The notes: generated from the letters alone by a model not told the origin. 32,167 nucleotides of DNA from an uncultured Sphingomonadales bacterium (GCA_937881525.1 CALGEE010000452.1:1-32167), one strand, 5' to 3'. Positions 7,986 through 17,667 are shown, counted from the first letter of the stretch. A program made the numbers and translations.

Positions 7986-10709
7986 ATGACTATCGACAAG
8001 ACTTTCGACCCCGCCGCGATTGAGGCGAAATGGTATGCCCATTGGGAAACCACCGGTGCATTTCGTCCTGAGCGCCCTGATGCCGAGCCATATACAATTG
8101 TGAACCCGCCGCCCAATGTGACGGGCAGCTTGCACATTGGCCATGCGCTCGACAACACCTTGCAGGATATCCTCATCCGTCATGCGCGTTTGCAGGGCAA
8201 GGACGCCTTGTGGGTGGTCGGTACCGACCACGCCGGCATTGCGACACAGATGGTCGTCGAACGGCAACTCAATGCCCGCCAGCAGAAGCGCACCGATTTC
8301 ACGCGCGAAGAATTCATCGCCAAAGTGTGGGAATGGAAAACAGAAAGCGGCGGCGAAATCACGGGCCAGTTGCGCCGGCTTGGCTGCTCCATGGATTGGG
8401 AGAATGAACGCTTCACCATGGATGAGGGCTTTTCAAAGGCCGTCATCAAGGTGTTTGTCGATCTTTATAACCAAAAATTGCTGTATCGCGACAAACGCCT
8501 CGTCAACTGGGACCCGGGCCTGAAAACCGCGATTTCCGACCTTGAGGTTGAAACCCGCGAGATTAATGGCAAATTCTGGCACTTCAAATATCCGTTAGAA
8601 GACGGCATCGGCTTTATTAGCGTTGCCACCACACGGCCTGAAACGATGCTTGCCGACATGGCGGTCGCGGTGAACCCGTCGGATGAACGTTATGCGCATC
8701 TGGTCGGTAAAAATGTCCGCCTGCCGATTACGGGACGGTTGATCCCGATTGTCACGGACGAACATGCTGATCCGGAATTGGGTTCAGGCGCCGTGAAAAT
8801 CACACCGGGGCATGACTTCAACGATTTTGAGGTAGGCAAGCGCGCAGGGTTCAAGGCCAGCGACATGTTCAACATGCTTGATGGCGAAGGTCGCGTTGTG
8901 CAGACCGCCGATGGCCTCATTCCGGCAGAGTATATTGGGCAATACCGCTTTGGCATCGAGGGCGAACCGACCAACGCGCGCAAGATGGTGGTTGCGGCAC
9001 TGGACGCCTTGGGTCTGCTTGAAAAGGTTGAAGACCGCGTCATCCAGACACCCTTTGGCGACCGTTCGGGCCAAGTGATTGAGCCGTGGTTGACCGACCA
9101 ATGGTATGTCGATGCCGAAACGCTTGCCAAGCCAGCCATCGAGGCCGCGCGCAAGGGCAAGGCAAATGGCGGTTTCGATATCGTGCCTAAGTCGTGGGAG
9201 AAAACCTACTTCAACTGGATGGAGAATATCCAGCCATGGTGTGTCTCGCGCCAATTATGGTGGGGCCACCAGATACCTGCATGGTTTGCCGCCGATGGCA
9301 CATGCTATGTGGCGGAAACTGAAGAGGCGGCGCAGCTACTCGCGGGCGCAGGCGTCGCATTGACGCGTGATCCTGACGTTCTAGATACATGGTTTTCGTC
9401 TGCGCTTTGGCCGTTTGGCACCTTGGGTTGGCCCGATCAAAATACAATGCTCGACCGCTACTACCCGAACGACGTCCTCATTTCCGGCTTTGACATCCTG
9501 TTTTTCTGGGATGCACGGATGGCGATGCAGGGTATCCACTTCATGAAAGAAGTGCCTTGGAAGACGCTGTACCTTCATGGCCTTGTGCGCGCGGCCGATG
9601 GCAGCAAGATGTCAAAGTCAAAAGGTAATACGGTCGACCCGTTGGGCCTGATTGACCAATATGGCGCAGATGCGTTGCGCTTCTTCATGGCGGCGATGGA
9701 AAGCCAGGGCCGTGACATCAAAATGGATGAAAGCCGCGTTGCAGGGTACCGCAATTTTGCAACCAAGCTTTGGAACGCCGCCCGCTTTGCGCAATCCAAT
9801 GGCATCGGCGGATCACGCAGCGTGAGCGCGCCAAAGGCCGAGCTTGCCGTCAACCGTTGGATCATTGGCGAAGTTGTCAGCACAGTGGAGAAATTGAACA
9901 AGGCCTTTGCCGAATTCCGTTTCGACGGCATGGCGGATGTCATCTATCACTTCGTCTTCGACCAATTTTGCGATTGGTATTTGGAACTGCTCAAACCAAT
10001 CCTTCAGGCGCAATCTGGTGACGACGGGGCAGAACCCCAGCCTTCGTTGGTAAACGCAGACGCCGACGAGGCACTGGAAGTTGCCGGATGGGCACTCGAC
10101 CAAATTTTGGTCATGCTACATCCGTTCATGCCCTTCATTACCGAAGAATTATGGCATGCCATGTCCGACCCAGCGCAGCCACGCGCGCATGACATCATTC
10201 ACGCGCAGTGGCCCGAACCAAACGCAACGATTGACGCCGATGCCGTGGCAGAAATCAACTGGGTCATAGATACGATCAGCAAAACCCGTTCGTTCAAAGC
10301 CGAATTGAATATCCCGCCCGGAACGCGCCTGACCGCTAACATTGCAGACCCACAGGTGTCCACAATGTCCGTCATCGCGCGGCAGGCAGCGGCCTTGTCA
10401 CGGCTTGGCCGTATTGACAGCTTTGTCTATGCACCCGTTGCCACAAATAACGTTGCACAGATCGTGGTAGGTGGAGACACGGTGGTCTTTGCCCTTGATG
10501 ATGTCATCGACCTCGACGCCGAACGCAGCCGTATAACCAAGGCGCTCGAAGCTGCGCGCAAAGAACGGGACGCGCTGGCTGGGCGCCTATCTAATGCGGC
10601 ATTTGTCGAAAAGGCCAAACCAGAAGCTGTTGAAAAGGCGCGCGCGGATCATGCCGAGAAGGCCGCCGAAGCCGAGCGCTTGACAGTCGCACTGGCCAGA
10701 TTGGGATGA
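7986..10709 (+). CDS. valS: Valyl-tRNA synthetase
   Basis: 907 residues, normal for bacterial ValRS. Class I motifs are intact: [13 protein letters not shown] (HIGH at 50-53) and SKMSKSKGN (KMSKS at 541-545). The editing (CP1) domain contains [17 protein letters not shown]. The anticodon-binding region ([14 protein letters not shown] onward) is followed by the valine-specific C-terminal coiled coil, rich in Glu/Lys/Ala (about 840-907), that contacts the tRNA. It charges tRNA-Val in the cytoplasm and edits mischarged Thr. Start ATG 7986 lacks a clear Shine-Dalgarno site but fits the family N-terminus ([18 protein letters not shown]). Its stop overlaps a 20-codon ORF leading into the MATE gene. 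Confidence 0.97.
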   Translation: MTIDKTFDPAAIEAKWYAHWETTGAFRPERPDAEPYTIVNPPPNVTGSLHIGHALDNTLQDILIRHARLQGKDALWVVGTDHAGIATQMVVERQLNARQQKRTDFTREEFIAKVWEWKTESGGEITGQLRRLGCSMDWENERFTMDEGFSKAVIKVFVDLYNQKLLYRDKRLVNWDPGLKTAISDLEVETREINGKFWHFKYPLEDGIGFISVATTRPETMLADMAVAVNPSDERYAHLVGKNVRLPITGRLIPIVTDEHADPELGSGAVKITPGHDFNDFEVGKRAGFKASDMFNMLDGEGRVVQTADGLIPAEYIGQYRFGIEGEPTNARKMVVAALDALGLLEKVEDRVIQTPFGDRSGQVIEPWLTDQWYVDAETLAKPAIEAARKGKANGGFDIVPKSWEKTYFNWMENIQPWCVSRQLWWGHQIPAWFAADGTCYVAETEEAAQLLAGAGVALTRDPDVLDTWFSSALWPFGTLGWPDQNTMLDRYYPNDVLISGFDILFFWDARMAMQGIHFMKEVPWKTLYLHGLVRAADGSKMSKSKGNTVDPLGLIDQYGADALRFFMAAMESQGRDIKMDESRVAGYRNFATKLWNAARFAQSNGIGGSRSVSAPKAELAVNRWIIGEVVSTVEKLNKAFAEFRFDGMADVIYHFVFDQFCDWYLELLKPILQAQSGDDGAEPQPSLVNADADEALEVAGWALDQILVMLHPFMPFITEELWHAMSDPAQPRAHDIIHAQWPEPNATIDADAVAEINWVIDTISKTRSFKAELNIPPGTRLTANIADPQVSTMSVIARQAAALSRLGRIDSFVYAPVATNNVAQIVVGGDTVVFALDDVIDLDAERSRITKALEAARKERDALAGRLSNAAFVEKAKPEAVEKARADHAEKAAEAERLTVALARLG

Positions 10710-10768
10710 GTAAGGGGCAAATCCCAGCTTGGGTGCTGCCCGGTTTAGGCGCACCGCAAACAACATGA
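10706..10768 (+). CDS. 20-codon ORF bridging valS and the MATE gene
   Basis: ATG at 10706 overlaps the valS stop (ATGA), and its own TGA (10766-10768) overlaps the MATE ATG at 10765 (ATGA again). The predicted product is [20 protein letters not shown]. The MATE ATG has no ribosome-binding site of its own, so ribosomes finishing valS could re-initiate here and then again on the MATE gene. It may be a real coupling peptide or a chance frame. No homologue is known to me. Confidence 0.4.
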   Translation: MSKGQIPAWVLPGLGAPQTT

Positions 10769-12174
10769 GTGCGCCTGCCCATCAACGCGACCTGACCGTA
10801 GGACCAGTGGCCAAAACATTGTTTGTGTTTGCGCTTCCTTCTCTTGGCGTCAACATACTCCAATCGCTGAATCACTCCGTCAATTCGGTTTGGATTGGCA
10901 GATTCTTGGGCGAAGAGGCGCTTGCGGCCTCCGCCAATGCGGGGCTCATCATGTTTCTGATGTTCTCCACCCTGTTCGGCTTCACGATGGCGACAACAAT
11001 TTTAATAGGCCAGAATATGGGCCGTCGCGACGTCGAATCTGTCCGCCGTATCATGGGTACCGCGTTCGGCATTTTCCTTGCGGCGGGCCTAGTAACGGCA
11101 GCAGCAGGCTGGATCTTCGCGCCCCAAATGCTGCGCCTGATGGCAACACCAGAAACGGTCTATCCGCTGGCCCTTGCATATTTGCGCGTCATCTTCCTTT
11201 CGATGCCAGCTTCTTTCGTGATGGTGCTTGTTGCGTCATCACTGCGCGGCGTAGGGGATTCGGTTACGCCATTTTGGAATACGGTGTTGAACGTGGTTCT
11301 CGACATTATCTTGAACCCGATTTTTATCTTGGGCTGGGGCCTCATACCCGCAATGGGAATCGCTGGGTCGGCGCTTGCGACCATCCTTGCCGGGGTCATC
11401 AGCCTGGGGCTTTTGTTGCGCCAAATCTATGCGAGTGACCTCACCATCCGCCTGCGCGGGCATGAGCTAAAATGGCTTCGGCCAGATGCACGGTTCTTGA
11501 AACCGATTGCGCGCATGGGCCTGCCTATGGGCTTATCGATGATCATCATGTCGGGCTCTGCCGTGGTGATGATTGGCCTCGTCAATCGTGAAGGCGTGAA
11601 TACAACTGCAGCATTTGGCGTGATGAATCAGCTTTGGAGCTATGTGCAGATGCCAGCGGTCGCCGTGGGCAGCGCCGTCAGCGCTATGGTCGCCCAGAAT
11701 ATCGGCGGGAACAAATGGGACCGCGTTGGACGCATTGTGTGGTCGGGGATTGGCATCAATTTGCTCATGTCGGGCGCACTCATTGTGCTGATGACGCTGT
11801 TCGCTCAGCCACTGCTTAGCCTTTTCCTGCCAAGCGGCAGCCCCGCCATCGACATTGCGATACACATAAACCACATCATCGGGTGGACATTCGTCCTGAT
11901 GGGCGTGTCCGTTGTCGTGACCTTTGCGGTGCGTGCGAATGGCGCCGTACTTGCCCCGCTCCTGATCCTTATATTCAGCGCAGTTCTGGTGCGTTTCAGC
12001 ATCGGTTTTGGTTTACATGACCGCTTTGGTGCAGATGCTATTTGGGGATCATTTGTTGCTACCGCGATTACGTCCTGCATCCTGTCGATCGGTTATTATG
12101 TGCATGGCGGGTGGAGAAAGGCAAAGGCGATGCCAAATATGGGCGGGCCACTTATTCAAGCAGCGCCCGAATAA
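10765..12174 (+). CDS. MATE-family multidrug/cation efflux transporter
   Basis: 469 residues with about 12 membrane helices arranged as two MatE repeats. Characteristic features are the LFVFALPSLGVNILQSLNHSVNSVWIGRFLGEEALAAS start, the GVGDSVTPFWNTVLNVVLDIILNPIFILG motif in repeat 1, and the second-half GLPMGLSMIIMSGSAVVMIGLVNREG. It would export drugs or metabolites using a Na+ or H+ gradient. I chose ATG 10765 because [15 protein letters not shown] fits the family N-terminus; a TTG at 10729 would add 12 residues of poor quality. It is probably transcribed with valS, with the short ORF between them. Confidence 0.88.
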   Translation: MSAPAHQRDLTVGPVAKTLFVFALPSLGVNILQSLNHSVNSVWIGRFLGEEALAASANAGLIMFLMFSTLFGFTMATTILIGQNMGRRDVESVRRIMGTAFGIFLAAGLVTAAAGWIFAPQMLRLMATPETVYPLALAYLRVIFLSMPASFVMVLVASSLRGVGDSVTPFWNTVLNVVLDIILNPIFILGWGLIPAMGIAGSALATILAGVISLGLLLRQIYASDLTIRLRGHELKWLRPDARFLKPIARMGLPMGLSMIIMSGSAVVMIGLVNREGVNTTAAFGVMNQLWSYVQMPAVAVGSAVSAMVAQNIGGNKWDRVGRIVWSGIGINLLMSGALIVLMTLFAQPLLSLFLPSGSPAIDIAIHINHIIGWTFVLMGVSVVVTFAVRANGAVLAPLLILIFSAVLVRFSIGFGLHDRFGADAIWGSFVATAITSCILSIGYYVHGGWRKAKAMPNMGGPLIQAAPE

Positions 12175-12215
12175 TCCGCTGTCCTACAGACATCCGAGTA
12201 TGGCATAAGATTCGC

Positions 12216-14324
12216 ATGAACCACACGCTTGTTTTTTCTCCAATGCTCGAATGCGCACGATCGCTTTTTGGACGATTAAGCTGGATGTTGTTCGCCCTCA
12301 TCTGCACTGCAGGCATTGCGCACGCGCAAGTTCCGGCTTCGGCGGCCCTCAATGTCCGCGCGTCAATGGATGCCGAAACGCGCACTCCGGCGGCAGGCGA
12401 CGTAGTGACGGTCGCGATCATCATGGACCCAAGGGCTGGATGGCATGATTATTGGATTAATCCCGGTGACGCGGGAACGCCGCTTGAACTGGAATGGCAA
12501 TTGCCGGCGGGCATGATCGCTCGTCCGCTGCGTGCCCCCGTGCCCGAGACTCTGGTCGTCAGCGGATTTATGAACCATATTTACAAGGCAAAGCACGCCT
12601 TTTTGATTGACCTCAAAATCCCCGAGGGCATGAAAATTGGCCAGCCTCTGGATGTGAAGGTCAATGCCCGCTGGTCGGCCTGTTCCGACCTGGTTTGCGT
12701 CCCCGAAAGCGCAACATTTTCGGTGCCAATGACCGTTGGATCAGGGGACATACAGGCGGCTGACCGCACCCGTTTCGATGGATGGCGCACTAGCTTGCCG
12801 GTGCCGCTTGATCGAACGGCACGCTATGCCATCAACGGCAAACGCATCGATATTGCTATTCCGTATCCACGCAGTGCAACGGCAAGCCGCGTTTGGTTTT
12901 TCGCGGAAAGCGAAAATCTGTTTTTGTATAATGCCCCGCAAAGCGCGCGCCGCACTGGCGATTGGCTAATCGTCAGCGGAGAAGTTAAAAACCCGTTCGC
13001 GGCACCGATTGACGGGCTATTGCGGTTTAACGACGCGCAAGGGCTTCAGGTGCGCGCAGCGCCCGGCGCAATACCGACAGGTGGTGACAGCGTATCGGTA
13101 TTTGGCAATGGCGCAACCCAAGACGCGCAACAGCCAGCGCTTGGCTTTGGCTGGATATTGATATTCTCCGTGTTGGGCGGTTTGCTCCTCAACCTCATGC
13201 CATGCGTTTTTCCCATATTGGGGTTGAAGGCATTGAGCTTGGCCAAAATGGGCGGGGATGAGGGCGAAGCCCGCCGCGATGCCGTGGCGTACACGATCGG
13301 CATTATTTTAAGCTGCCTTGTTCTGGGCGGAATCATGCTTGGCTTGCGCGCGGCTGGCGAAGAAGTTGGCTGGGCATTCCAGTTGCAGGACCCGGCGGTC
13401 GTCCTGTTACTTGCGTTTTTAATGCTGTCCGTCACCGCAAATCTTACGGGTCTTTTCGAATTTGGCGGGATTGGGGCTGGTGAAAAACTGACGCGCAAGG
13501 GTGGCATCGCTGGATCATTTTGGACCGGTGTGCTGGCGGCGGTCGTGGCCACGCCCTGCACAGGACCATTCATGGCCGCGGCGATGGGCGCAGCCTTGTT
13601 GTTACCAACAGGTTTGGCGATGCTGATATTTGCCGGGCTTGGTTTTGGCCTTGCTTTGCCCTTTTTGGTAATTGCGTTCATTCCCGCGTTGCGCAAACGC
13701 ATGCCAAGGCCAGGTGCGTGGATGGTGCGCTTCCGGCAATGGATGGCCGTGCCCATGGCGCTGACCACGCTTGCCTTGCTTTGGCTGCTCTACCAGCTCG
13801 CAGGATTTAATGGCTTGGCCATTGCGTCCATCGCGGCTTTGATTTTGTTAGTGGCCCTGTTCGACATTGGCCGGCGGCAGAAAAATGGTGGACCAACCCG
13901 ATGGGTGCTGGCCGCTGCATTAGGCGTGGCACTGCTATCCTTCGTCGCGATGGACAGGGCTGCCATGGTGCCCGTTACGCACATCGCCAAAAACGGCAAT
14001 TTGCCCTTCAACGAAGCGCGGCTTGCGGCGCTTCGAGCCGGGGGCAAGCCGGTGTTTTTATATTTCACCGCCGATTGGTGTGTGACGTGCAAAGTGAACG
14101 AAGGCGCTGCGATTGATCGTGCGGAAGCCATTGATGCGCTGGCAAAGGGCGGCATTGTGACGATGGTGGGCGACTATACGCGCCGCGACCCCGACATCAC
14201 CCGCTTTCTGGCGAAATATGGCCGTTCGGGCGTACCACTTTATCTGTATTTCCCCAAAAATGGCGAAGCCCGCGTCTTGCCACAATTATTGACTGTCGGG
14301 GACCTCACGGCGCTCGCGGATTGA
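12216..14324 (+). CDS. dsbD: DsbD-type thiol:disulfide interchange protein
   Basis: 702 residues. Signal peptide (FALICTAGIAHA, cleavage near 37) and then three modules: a periplasmic DsbD-like domain with Cys156/Cys161 (ACSDLVC), an eight-helix membrane domain with the paired cysteines in NLMPCVFPI (Cys330) and VATPCTGPF (Cys448), and a C-terminal thioredoxin domain with ADWCVTCK (Cys622, Cys625). All cysteines needed to relay electrons from cytoplasmic thioredoxin to the periplasm are present. Such proteins keep cytochrome c maturation and copper-site assembly factors reduced, which fits an organism with a cox operon nearby. I chose ATG 12216 because upstream in-frame codons overlap the MATE gene; ATG 12243 is an alternative. 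Confidence 0.9.
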   Translation: MNHTLVFSPMLECARSLFGRLSWMLFALICTAGIAHAQVPASAALNVRASMDAETRTPAAGDVVTVAIIMDPRAGWHDYWINPGDAGTPLELEWQLPAGMIARPLRAPVPETLVVSGFMNHIYKAKHAFLIDLKIPEGMKIGQPLDVKVNARWSACSDLVCVPESATFSVPMTVGSGDIQAADRTRFDGWRTSLPVPLDRTARYAINGKRIDIAIPYPRSATASRVWFFAESENLFLYNAPQSARRTGDWLIVSGEVKNPFAAPIDGLLRFNDAQGLQVRAAPGAIPTGGDSVSVFGNGATQDAQQPALGFGWILIFSVLGGLLLNLMPCVFPILGLKALSLAKMGGDEGEARRDAVAYTIGIILSCLVLGGIMLGLRAAGEEVGWAFQLQDPAVVLLLAFLMLSVTANLTGLFEFGGIGAGEKLTRKGGIAGSFWTGVLAAVVATPCTGPFMAAAMGAALLLPTGLAMLIFAGLGFGLALPFLVIAFIPALRKRMPRPGAWMVRFRQWMAVPMALTTLALLWLLYQLAGFNGLAIASIAALILLVALFDIGRRQKNGGPTRWVLAAALGVALLSFVAMDRAAMVPVTHIAKNGNLPFNEARLAALRAGGKPVFLYFTADWCVTCKVNEGAAIDRAEAIDALAKGGIVTMVGDYTRRDPDITRFLAKYGRSGVPLYLYFPKNGEARVLPQLLTVGDLTALAD

Positions 14325-14405
14325 GCCGCATGGGCGCGCGTCGGCACCGAAATTCCAACGCCGCACTTCGTAAAAGCAGCCCCGAGTCCGCTAAAAGCCT
14401 TTATC

Positions 14406-14414
14406 TGTGGATAA
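14406..14414 (-). promoter_or_regulatory. Perfect DnaA box in infC leader
   Basis: TGTGGATAA is the exact reverse complement of the consensus DnaA box TTATCCACA. It sits 45 bp upstream of the infC start, within a partly symmetric TTATC-TGTG-GATAA, and just upstream of a -10-like TGTAAT (14421-14426). A single 9-mer can occur by chance, so a regulatory role is a hypothesis. Confidence 0.4.
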
Positions 14415-14458
14415 ATTGGCTGTAATGGCGCTGCAGATCATCACAAGGAGTATTGACT

Positions 14459-15004
14459 ATCGCCACCCCGCCGGCCCGGCGCGCTATGACCCCACCTGTT
14501 AAAAGTGGTCCGCGCTACAATAATCTCATCACCGTCGAAAAAGTACGAGTCATTGACGATGACGGCGAGAATCTGGGTGTCATGTATACCCGCGAGGCGA
14601 TAGCGCAAGCAGCGGAAGTTGGGCTCGATCTGGTTGAAGTTTCCCCGAACGCCGATCCCCCCGTGTGCAAATTCCTGGACATCGGTAAGTTCAAATATGA
14701 GGCCCAGAAAAAGGCCAATTTGGCCCGTAAGAGCCAGAAAACACAAGAAATCAAAGAAATCAAGATGCGTCCAAACATCGATGATCATGATTATATGGTC
14801 AAGATGAAGAAGGTCGCAGAGTTCATTGAAGAAGGTGACAAGGTCAAGATCACACTGCGCTTCCGCGGTCGTGAATTGGCGCACCAACAATTGGGTATGC
14901 AACTGTTGCAGCGCGTTCAGGCAGATACGACCGAGACTGCAAAGATCGAGGCACATCCCCGCATGGAAGGCCGCCAAATGCTAATGGTACTGTCGCCCAA
15001 ATAG
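14459..15004 (+). CDS. infC: Translation initiation factor IF-3
   Basis: About 181 residues. IF-3 N domain ([24 protein letters not shown], then [26 protein letters not shown]), a Lys-rich linker, and the C domain ([40 protein letters not shown], ending [16 protein letters not shown]). It binds the 30S subunit and checks start codons. Start choice is unusual. The strong AAGGAG (14445-14450) lies 8 nt before ATC 14459 but only 2 nt before TTG 14453, so I prefer ATC. IF-3 genes are known for rare start codons (AUU in E. coli) used in autoregulation. ATG 14486 would remove the leader peptide and has no ribosome site. The gene converges on the TSUP gene with only 7 bp between stops. Confidence 0.95.
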   Translation: MATPPARRAMTPPVKSGPRYNNLITVEKVRVIDDDGENLGVMYTREAIAQAAEVGLDLVEVSPNADPPVCKFLDIGKFKYEAQKKANLARKSQKTQEIKEIKMRPNIDDHDYMVKMKKVAEFIEEGDKVKITLRFRGRELAHQQLGMQLLQRVQADTTETAKIEAHPRMEGRQMLMVLSPK

Positions 15005-15011
15005 GGCGCAG

Positions 15012-15761
15012 TTACCAAATGGCTTGCCGAATCAGTTCGGCACCAATGACGACCATCAGAAGCTGGATTATGATGTTGAATCGCTCAGGCGATACGCGCT
15101 TAACCAGCTGCACCCCGGCAACAGTGCTTAAGATCGCAAGCGGCAGGAAAACTGCCGTTAGCGTCATATTCTCGCGGTTAAACTGACCCAGCGCCGCATA
15201 TGCGGGCACCTTCATCCAGTTGATGATCGTAAAGAATATCGATGAGGTCCCCACAAACACCAAATGCGGGAAGTTGCGTGACAACGCCCAGATTTGGAAC
15301 GGAGGGCCGCCCGCATGGGCAATCTGGCTTGTGAAGACGGACACGCCGCCCATGACGGTTCCGATCCACTCCGGCGCGGGCCCTGTTAGCTTCATCTGCA
15401 TCCCCATGAGGGGAAGCAACAGATAAGTACCAAAAGCCAATGCGATAACGCCAACAAAGCCGCGCACCGCATCTTCATTGATGACCGACGCGAGCAGCCA
15501 CGCCAAGAAGATGCCGATCGCCTCGCCCGGCAGGGTCAGAAGACGCGTGCGCCGATCATAGCTGCGGCGGAAGGCCCAGACACTCTCGACGTCTTGTAAC
15601 ATAAGGATGGGCAACAACATTCCGGCCCCGGCCACTGGGTCCATGACCAAAGCGGGCAACGGCATGGCCGCCGCACCAAGTCCGGCAAATCCGCCCTTGG
15701 CCAACCCAACCAAGATAACCGCCACGCCAGCGACGCAGTAAAACAGAATATCCGTCGGCAA
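15012..15761 (-). CDS. TSUP-family (TauE/SafE) membrane permease
   Basis: 249 residues from TTG 15761, about eight membrane helices. The sulfite-exporter TauE/SafE signatures are VILVGLAKGGFAGLGAAAMPLPALVM near the N-terminus and the second-half SQIAHAGGPPFQIWAL; the C-terminus is GVQLVKRVSPERFNIIIQLLMVVIGAEL. Family members move sulfur oxyanions or organosulfonates; the substrate here is unknown. A longer frame to ATG 15836 would overlap SURF1 by 73 bp; TTG 15761, just 2 nt after the SURF1 stop, with AGGG about 10 nt upstream, gives a normal family N-terminus. It seems to be the last gene of the cox transcript. Confidence 0.82.
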   Translation of the reverse strand: MPTDILFYCVAGVAVILVGLAKGGFAGLGAAAMPLPALVMDPVAGAGMLLPILMLQDVESVWAFRRSYDRRTRLLTLPGEAIGIFLAWLLASVINEDAVRGFVGVIALAFGTYLLLPLMGMQMKLTGPAPEWIGTVMGGVSVFTSQIAHAGGPPFQIWALSRNFPHLVFVGTSSIFFTIINWMKVPAYAALGQFNRENMTLTAVFLPLAILSTVAGVQLVKRVSPERFNIIIQLLMVVIGAELIRQAIW

Positions 15762-15763
15762 AA

Positions 15764-16396
15764 TCAGGATGCCCTGACGCGCTTTCGCAAAGCGAGAATA
15801 TAGATAACCGCCGCTGCGGAGGCGAACAAAAACCATTGAATAGCATAGAAGCCGTTGTTGGAAATCTTGCGCTGGATTTTGGTCAATGACGGTGGTTCGG
15901 CCGTACGCAGGCCGCCGACGCCTTGCTGCAGCACCAGCATGGGACGCAAGGTAGCAGGCTTGGCAAACAGCTTCGCAATCAATGATTGCCGGTCAGGCTC
16001 AGTCGTGATGACCCCGCTTACCAGTCCGCCATTCCAATCAACCTTTTGGTTTGGTCGTACGGAGATGCCTGCAACAATTAACGCTCCTGGCCCCTCTGCT
16101 TCAGTCACGCACTCGGCAAGATAGCGCGTGCCTGCCTTGCCCAGCGTATCGCTGCCCGAATCTTCGCGCCATTTTGAAACACGCAGACAATTCAACGATG
16201 ATTTACGGTGCAACGCGTCAAGGCTCACCGGACCCTGCTTTGGGTAAGCTATGGCAGGCTTTACGCTGTTGGCGGAAACATATCGCAACAGCATTTCATT
16301 TTCAGCTTTGCGTTGAAGTTGCCAAAAACCCAGCGCAACCATCGTCGCAACCGCCAACGTAACGAAGAATGTCGGGATAATCAGCCAGCGTGTCAT
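15764..16396 (-). CDS. SURF1-family cytochrome oxidase assembly protein
   Basis: 210 residues, short for the family. It has the two-helix SURF1 layout: an N-terminal membrane helix ending in LGFWQLQRK (22-30), a periplasmic domain, and a C-terminal NNGFYAIQWFLFASAAAVIYI helix preceded by the conserved TKIQRKISN stretch. SURF1 helps insert heme a into subunit I of the aa3 oxidase. The start ATG overlaps the DUF983 stop by 4 nt (ATGA), so translation is probably coupled. Its position at the end of the cox operon matches other alphaproteobacteria. Confidence 0.9.
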   Translation of the reverse strand: MTRWLIIPTFFVTLAVATMVALGFWQLQRKAENEMLLRYVSANSVKPAIAYPKQGPVSLDALHRKSSLNCLRVSKWREDSGSDTLGKAGTRYLAECVTEAEGPGALIVAGISVRPNQKVDWNGGLVSGVITTEPDRQSLIAKLFAKPATLRPMLVLQQGVGGLRTAEPPSLTKIQRKISNNGFYAIQWFLFASAAAVIYILALRKRVRAS

Positions 16397-16779
16397 GACA
16401 GATCATCCTTCCCAGCCTCTTTGGCACGGTTGCGATGCTCTGCCGCCAACAACGCAACTTTGGTCATGCGTAAAAAGAGCACCGTTAATCCCGCAGTGAA
16501 AGGAACCCAAATCACCACATGCACCCAAAAGGGCGGGCGAAATGCGGCATCCACGATCAAGGCAAGTATGATGATCAACGCGCCTATGACCATAACAAGG
16601 AAGGCGGCAGGCCCATCACCAACGTTGAAGCTGCTATAATCCAGTTCACAATTTTCGCACCGGTCCGCGAACTGGCCCAATCCAGCAAAAAGGGTCTTGC
16701 TACCGCATTGGGGGCAGAGACCAAAAAGGGCAGCCTTAGCGATGCTGGGCTGCCCTTCTGTGGATTGTTTGTTGGTCAT
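16393..16779 (-). CDS. DUF983 membrane protein with zinc-ribbon-like Cys pairs
   Basis: 128 residues. The N-terminal CPQCGSKTLF (22-31) and CENC (about 41-44) pairs form a zinc-ribbon-like motif, followed by YSSFNVGDGPAAFLVMVIGALI and two membrane helices. This is the DUF983 protein commonly found between coxC and SURF1 in alphaproteobacterial cox operons. A role in oxidase assembly is likely from context but not established. The coxC stop TAA is directly followed by this ATG (0 bp gap). Confidence 0.87.
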   Translation of the reverse strand: MTNKQSTEGQPSIAKAALFGLCPQCGSKTLFAGLGQFADRCENCELDYSSFNVGDGPAAFLVMVIGALIIILALIVDAAFRPPFWVHVVIWVPFTAGLTVLFLRMTKVALLAAEHRNRAKEAGKDDLS

Positions 16780-17667
16780 TTATGCGTGCACTGGTGCGCC
16801 CCAGCCACCCCAAATGTAGATGGTGATAAAGAGGAAGAGCCACACGACGTCGACAAAGTGCCAATACCAGGCAGCGGCTTCAAAACCGAAATGCTGCTGA
16901 GGCGTGAAATGCCCCTTGTAGGTACGCGCAAGGCAGACGGCGAGGAAGATGGTCCCGATAATGACGTGGAAGCCATGGAAACCCGTCGCCATGTAGAAGG
17001 CCGTACCATAATTCAGTCCAGCAAATGGAAACGGCGCCTCGAGATATTCATACGCCTGGATGCTACTGAACAGCAGGCCAAGAAAGATCGTCAGCCACAA
17101 ACCTTTTTTCAGACCTTCGCGGTCGCCATGGATCAACGCATGGTGCGCCCATGTGACCGTGGTGCCCGAGCACAGCAGGATCAGCGTATTGAGCAATGGA
17201 AGCTTCATCGAATCGAGAACTTCGAGGCCCTTTGGCGGCCACTGCATCAAGGCTGCGGCGCCCTCCTGACCGATCAGGTTCGTTACAGTGAATGCATGGG
17301 TTTCTGAGTCTTTCACGAGCTCCAGCGGCACTGGGAACAAAGAATAATCGAACCATGCCCAGAACCAAGCGACAAAGAACATGACTTCTGAGGCAATGAA
17401 CATGATCATGCCGTAACGCAGGTGAAGCTGAACCACAGGCGTATGGTCGCCAGCATGGGCCTCATGAATAACGTCGCTCCACCACGCATAGAAAGTATAC
17501 ATGACACTGATGAAGCCAAGGCCGAACACAAGGCTGCCATAGCTAAACTGTTCGGGATGCATCCACATCACCAGACCGAAGAACATCGTCAGGGCCGAAA
17601 ATGAACCCAGCAACGGTGTGATGCTTGGCGGCAAAATATGATAATCGTGATTTTTGGCACCCGCCAT
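16780..17667 (-). CDS. coxC: Cytochrome c oxidase subunit III
   Basis: 295 residues, seven membrane helices. Family marks are MAGAKNHDYHILPPS at the start, SEVMFFVAWFWAWF, WPPKGLEVLDSMKLPLLNTLILLCSGTTVTWAHHAL, GFHGFHVIIGT and the C-terminal AAAWYWHFVDVVWLFLFITIYIWGGWG. Subunit III stabilises the core of the aa3 oxidase and supports proton uptake. I chose ATG 17667, with AGGGAA 6 nt upstream; a TTG at 17673 would only add two residues. It lies 42 bp downstream of cox11 in the operon. Confidence 0.97.
   Translation of the reverse strand: MAGAKNHDYHILPPSITPLLGSFSALTMFFGLVMWMHPEQFSYGSLVFGLGFISVMYTFYAWWSDVIHEAHAGDHTPVVQLHLRYGMIMFIASEVMFFVAWFWAWFDYSLFPVPLELVKDSETHAFTVTNLIGQEGAAALMQWPPKGLEVLDSMKLPLLNTLILLCSGTTVTWAHHALIHGDREGLKKGLWLTIFLGLLFSSIQAYEYLEAPFPFAGLNYGTAFYMATGFHGFHVIIGTIFLAVCLARTYKGHFTPQQHFGFEAAAWYWHFVDVVWLFLFITIYIWGGWGAPVHA

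Noticed and set aside
12042-12215. Upstream extension of the dsbD frame by 58 codons
   Set aside because: It overlaps the MATE coding region in a different frame and would place the signal peptide deep inside the protein.
16519-17307. Plus-strand open frame of 262 codons opposite DUF983 and coxC
   Set aside because: It is a mirror frame of conserved cox genes with an atypical Gln/Arg/Asp-rich composition; GC-rich coding DNA often yields such frames.
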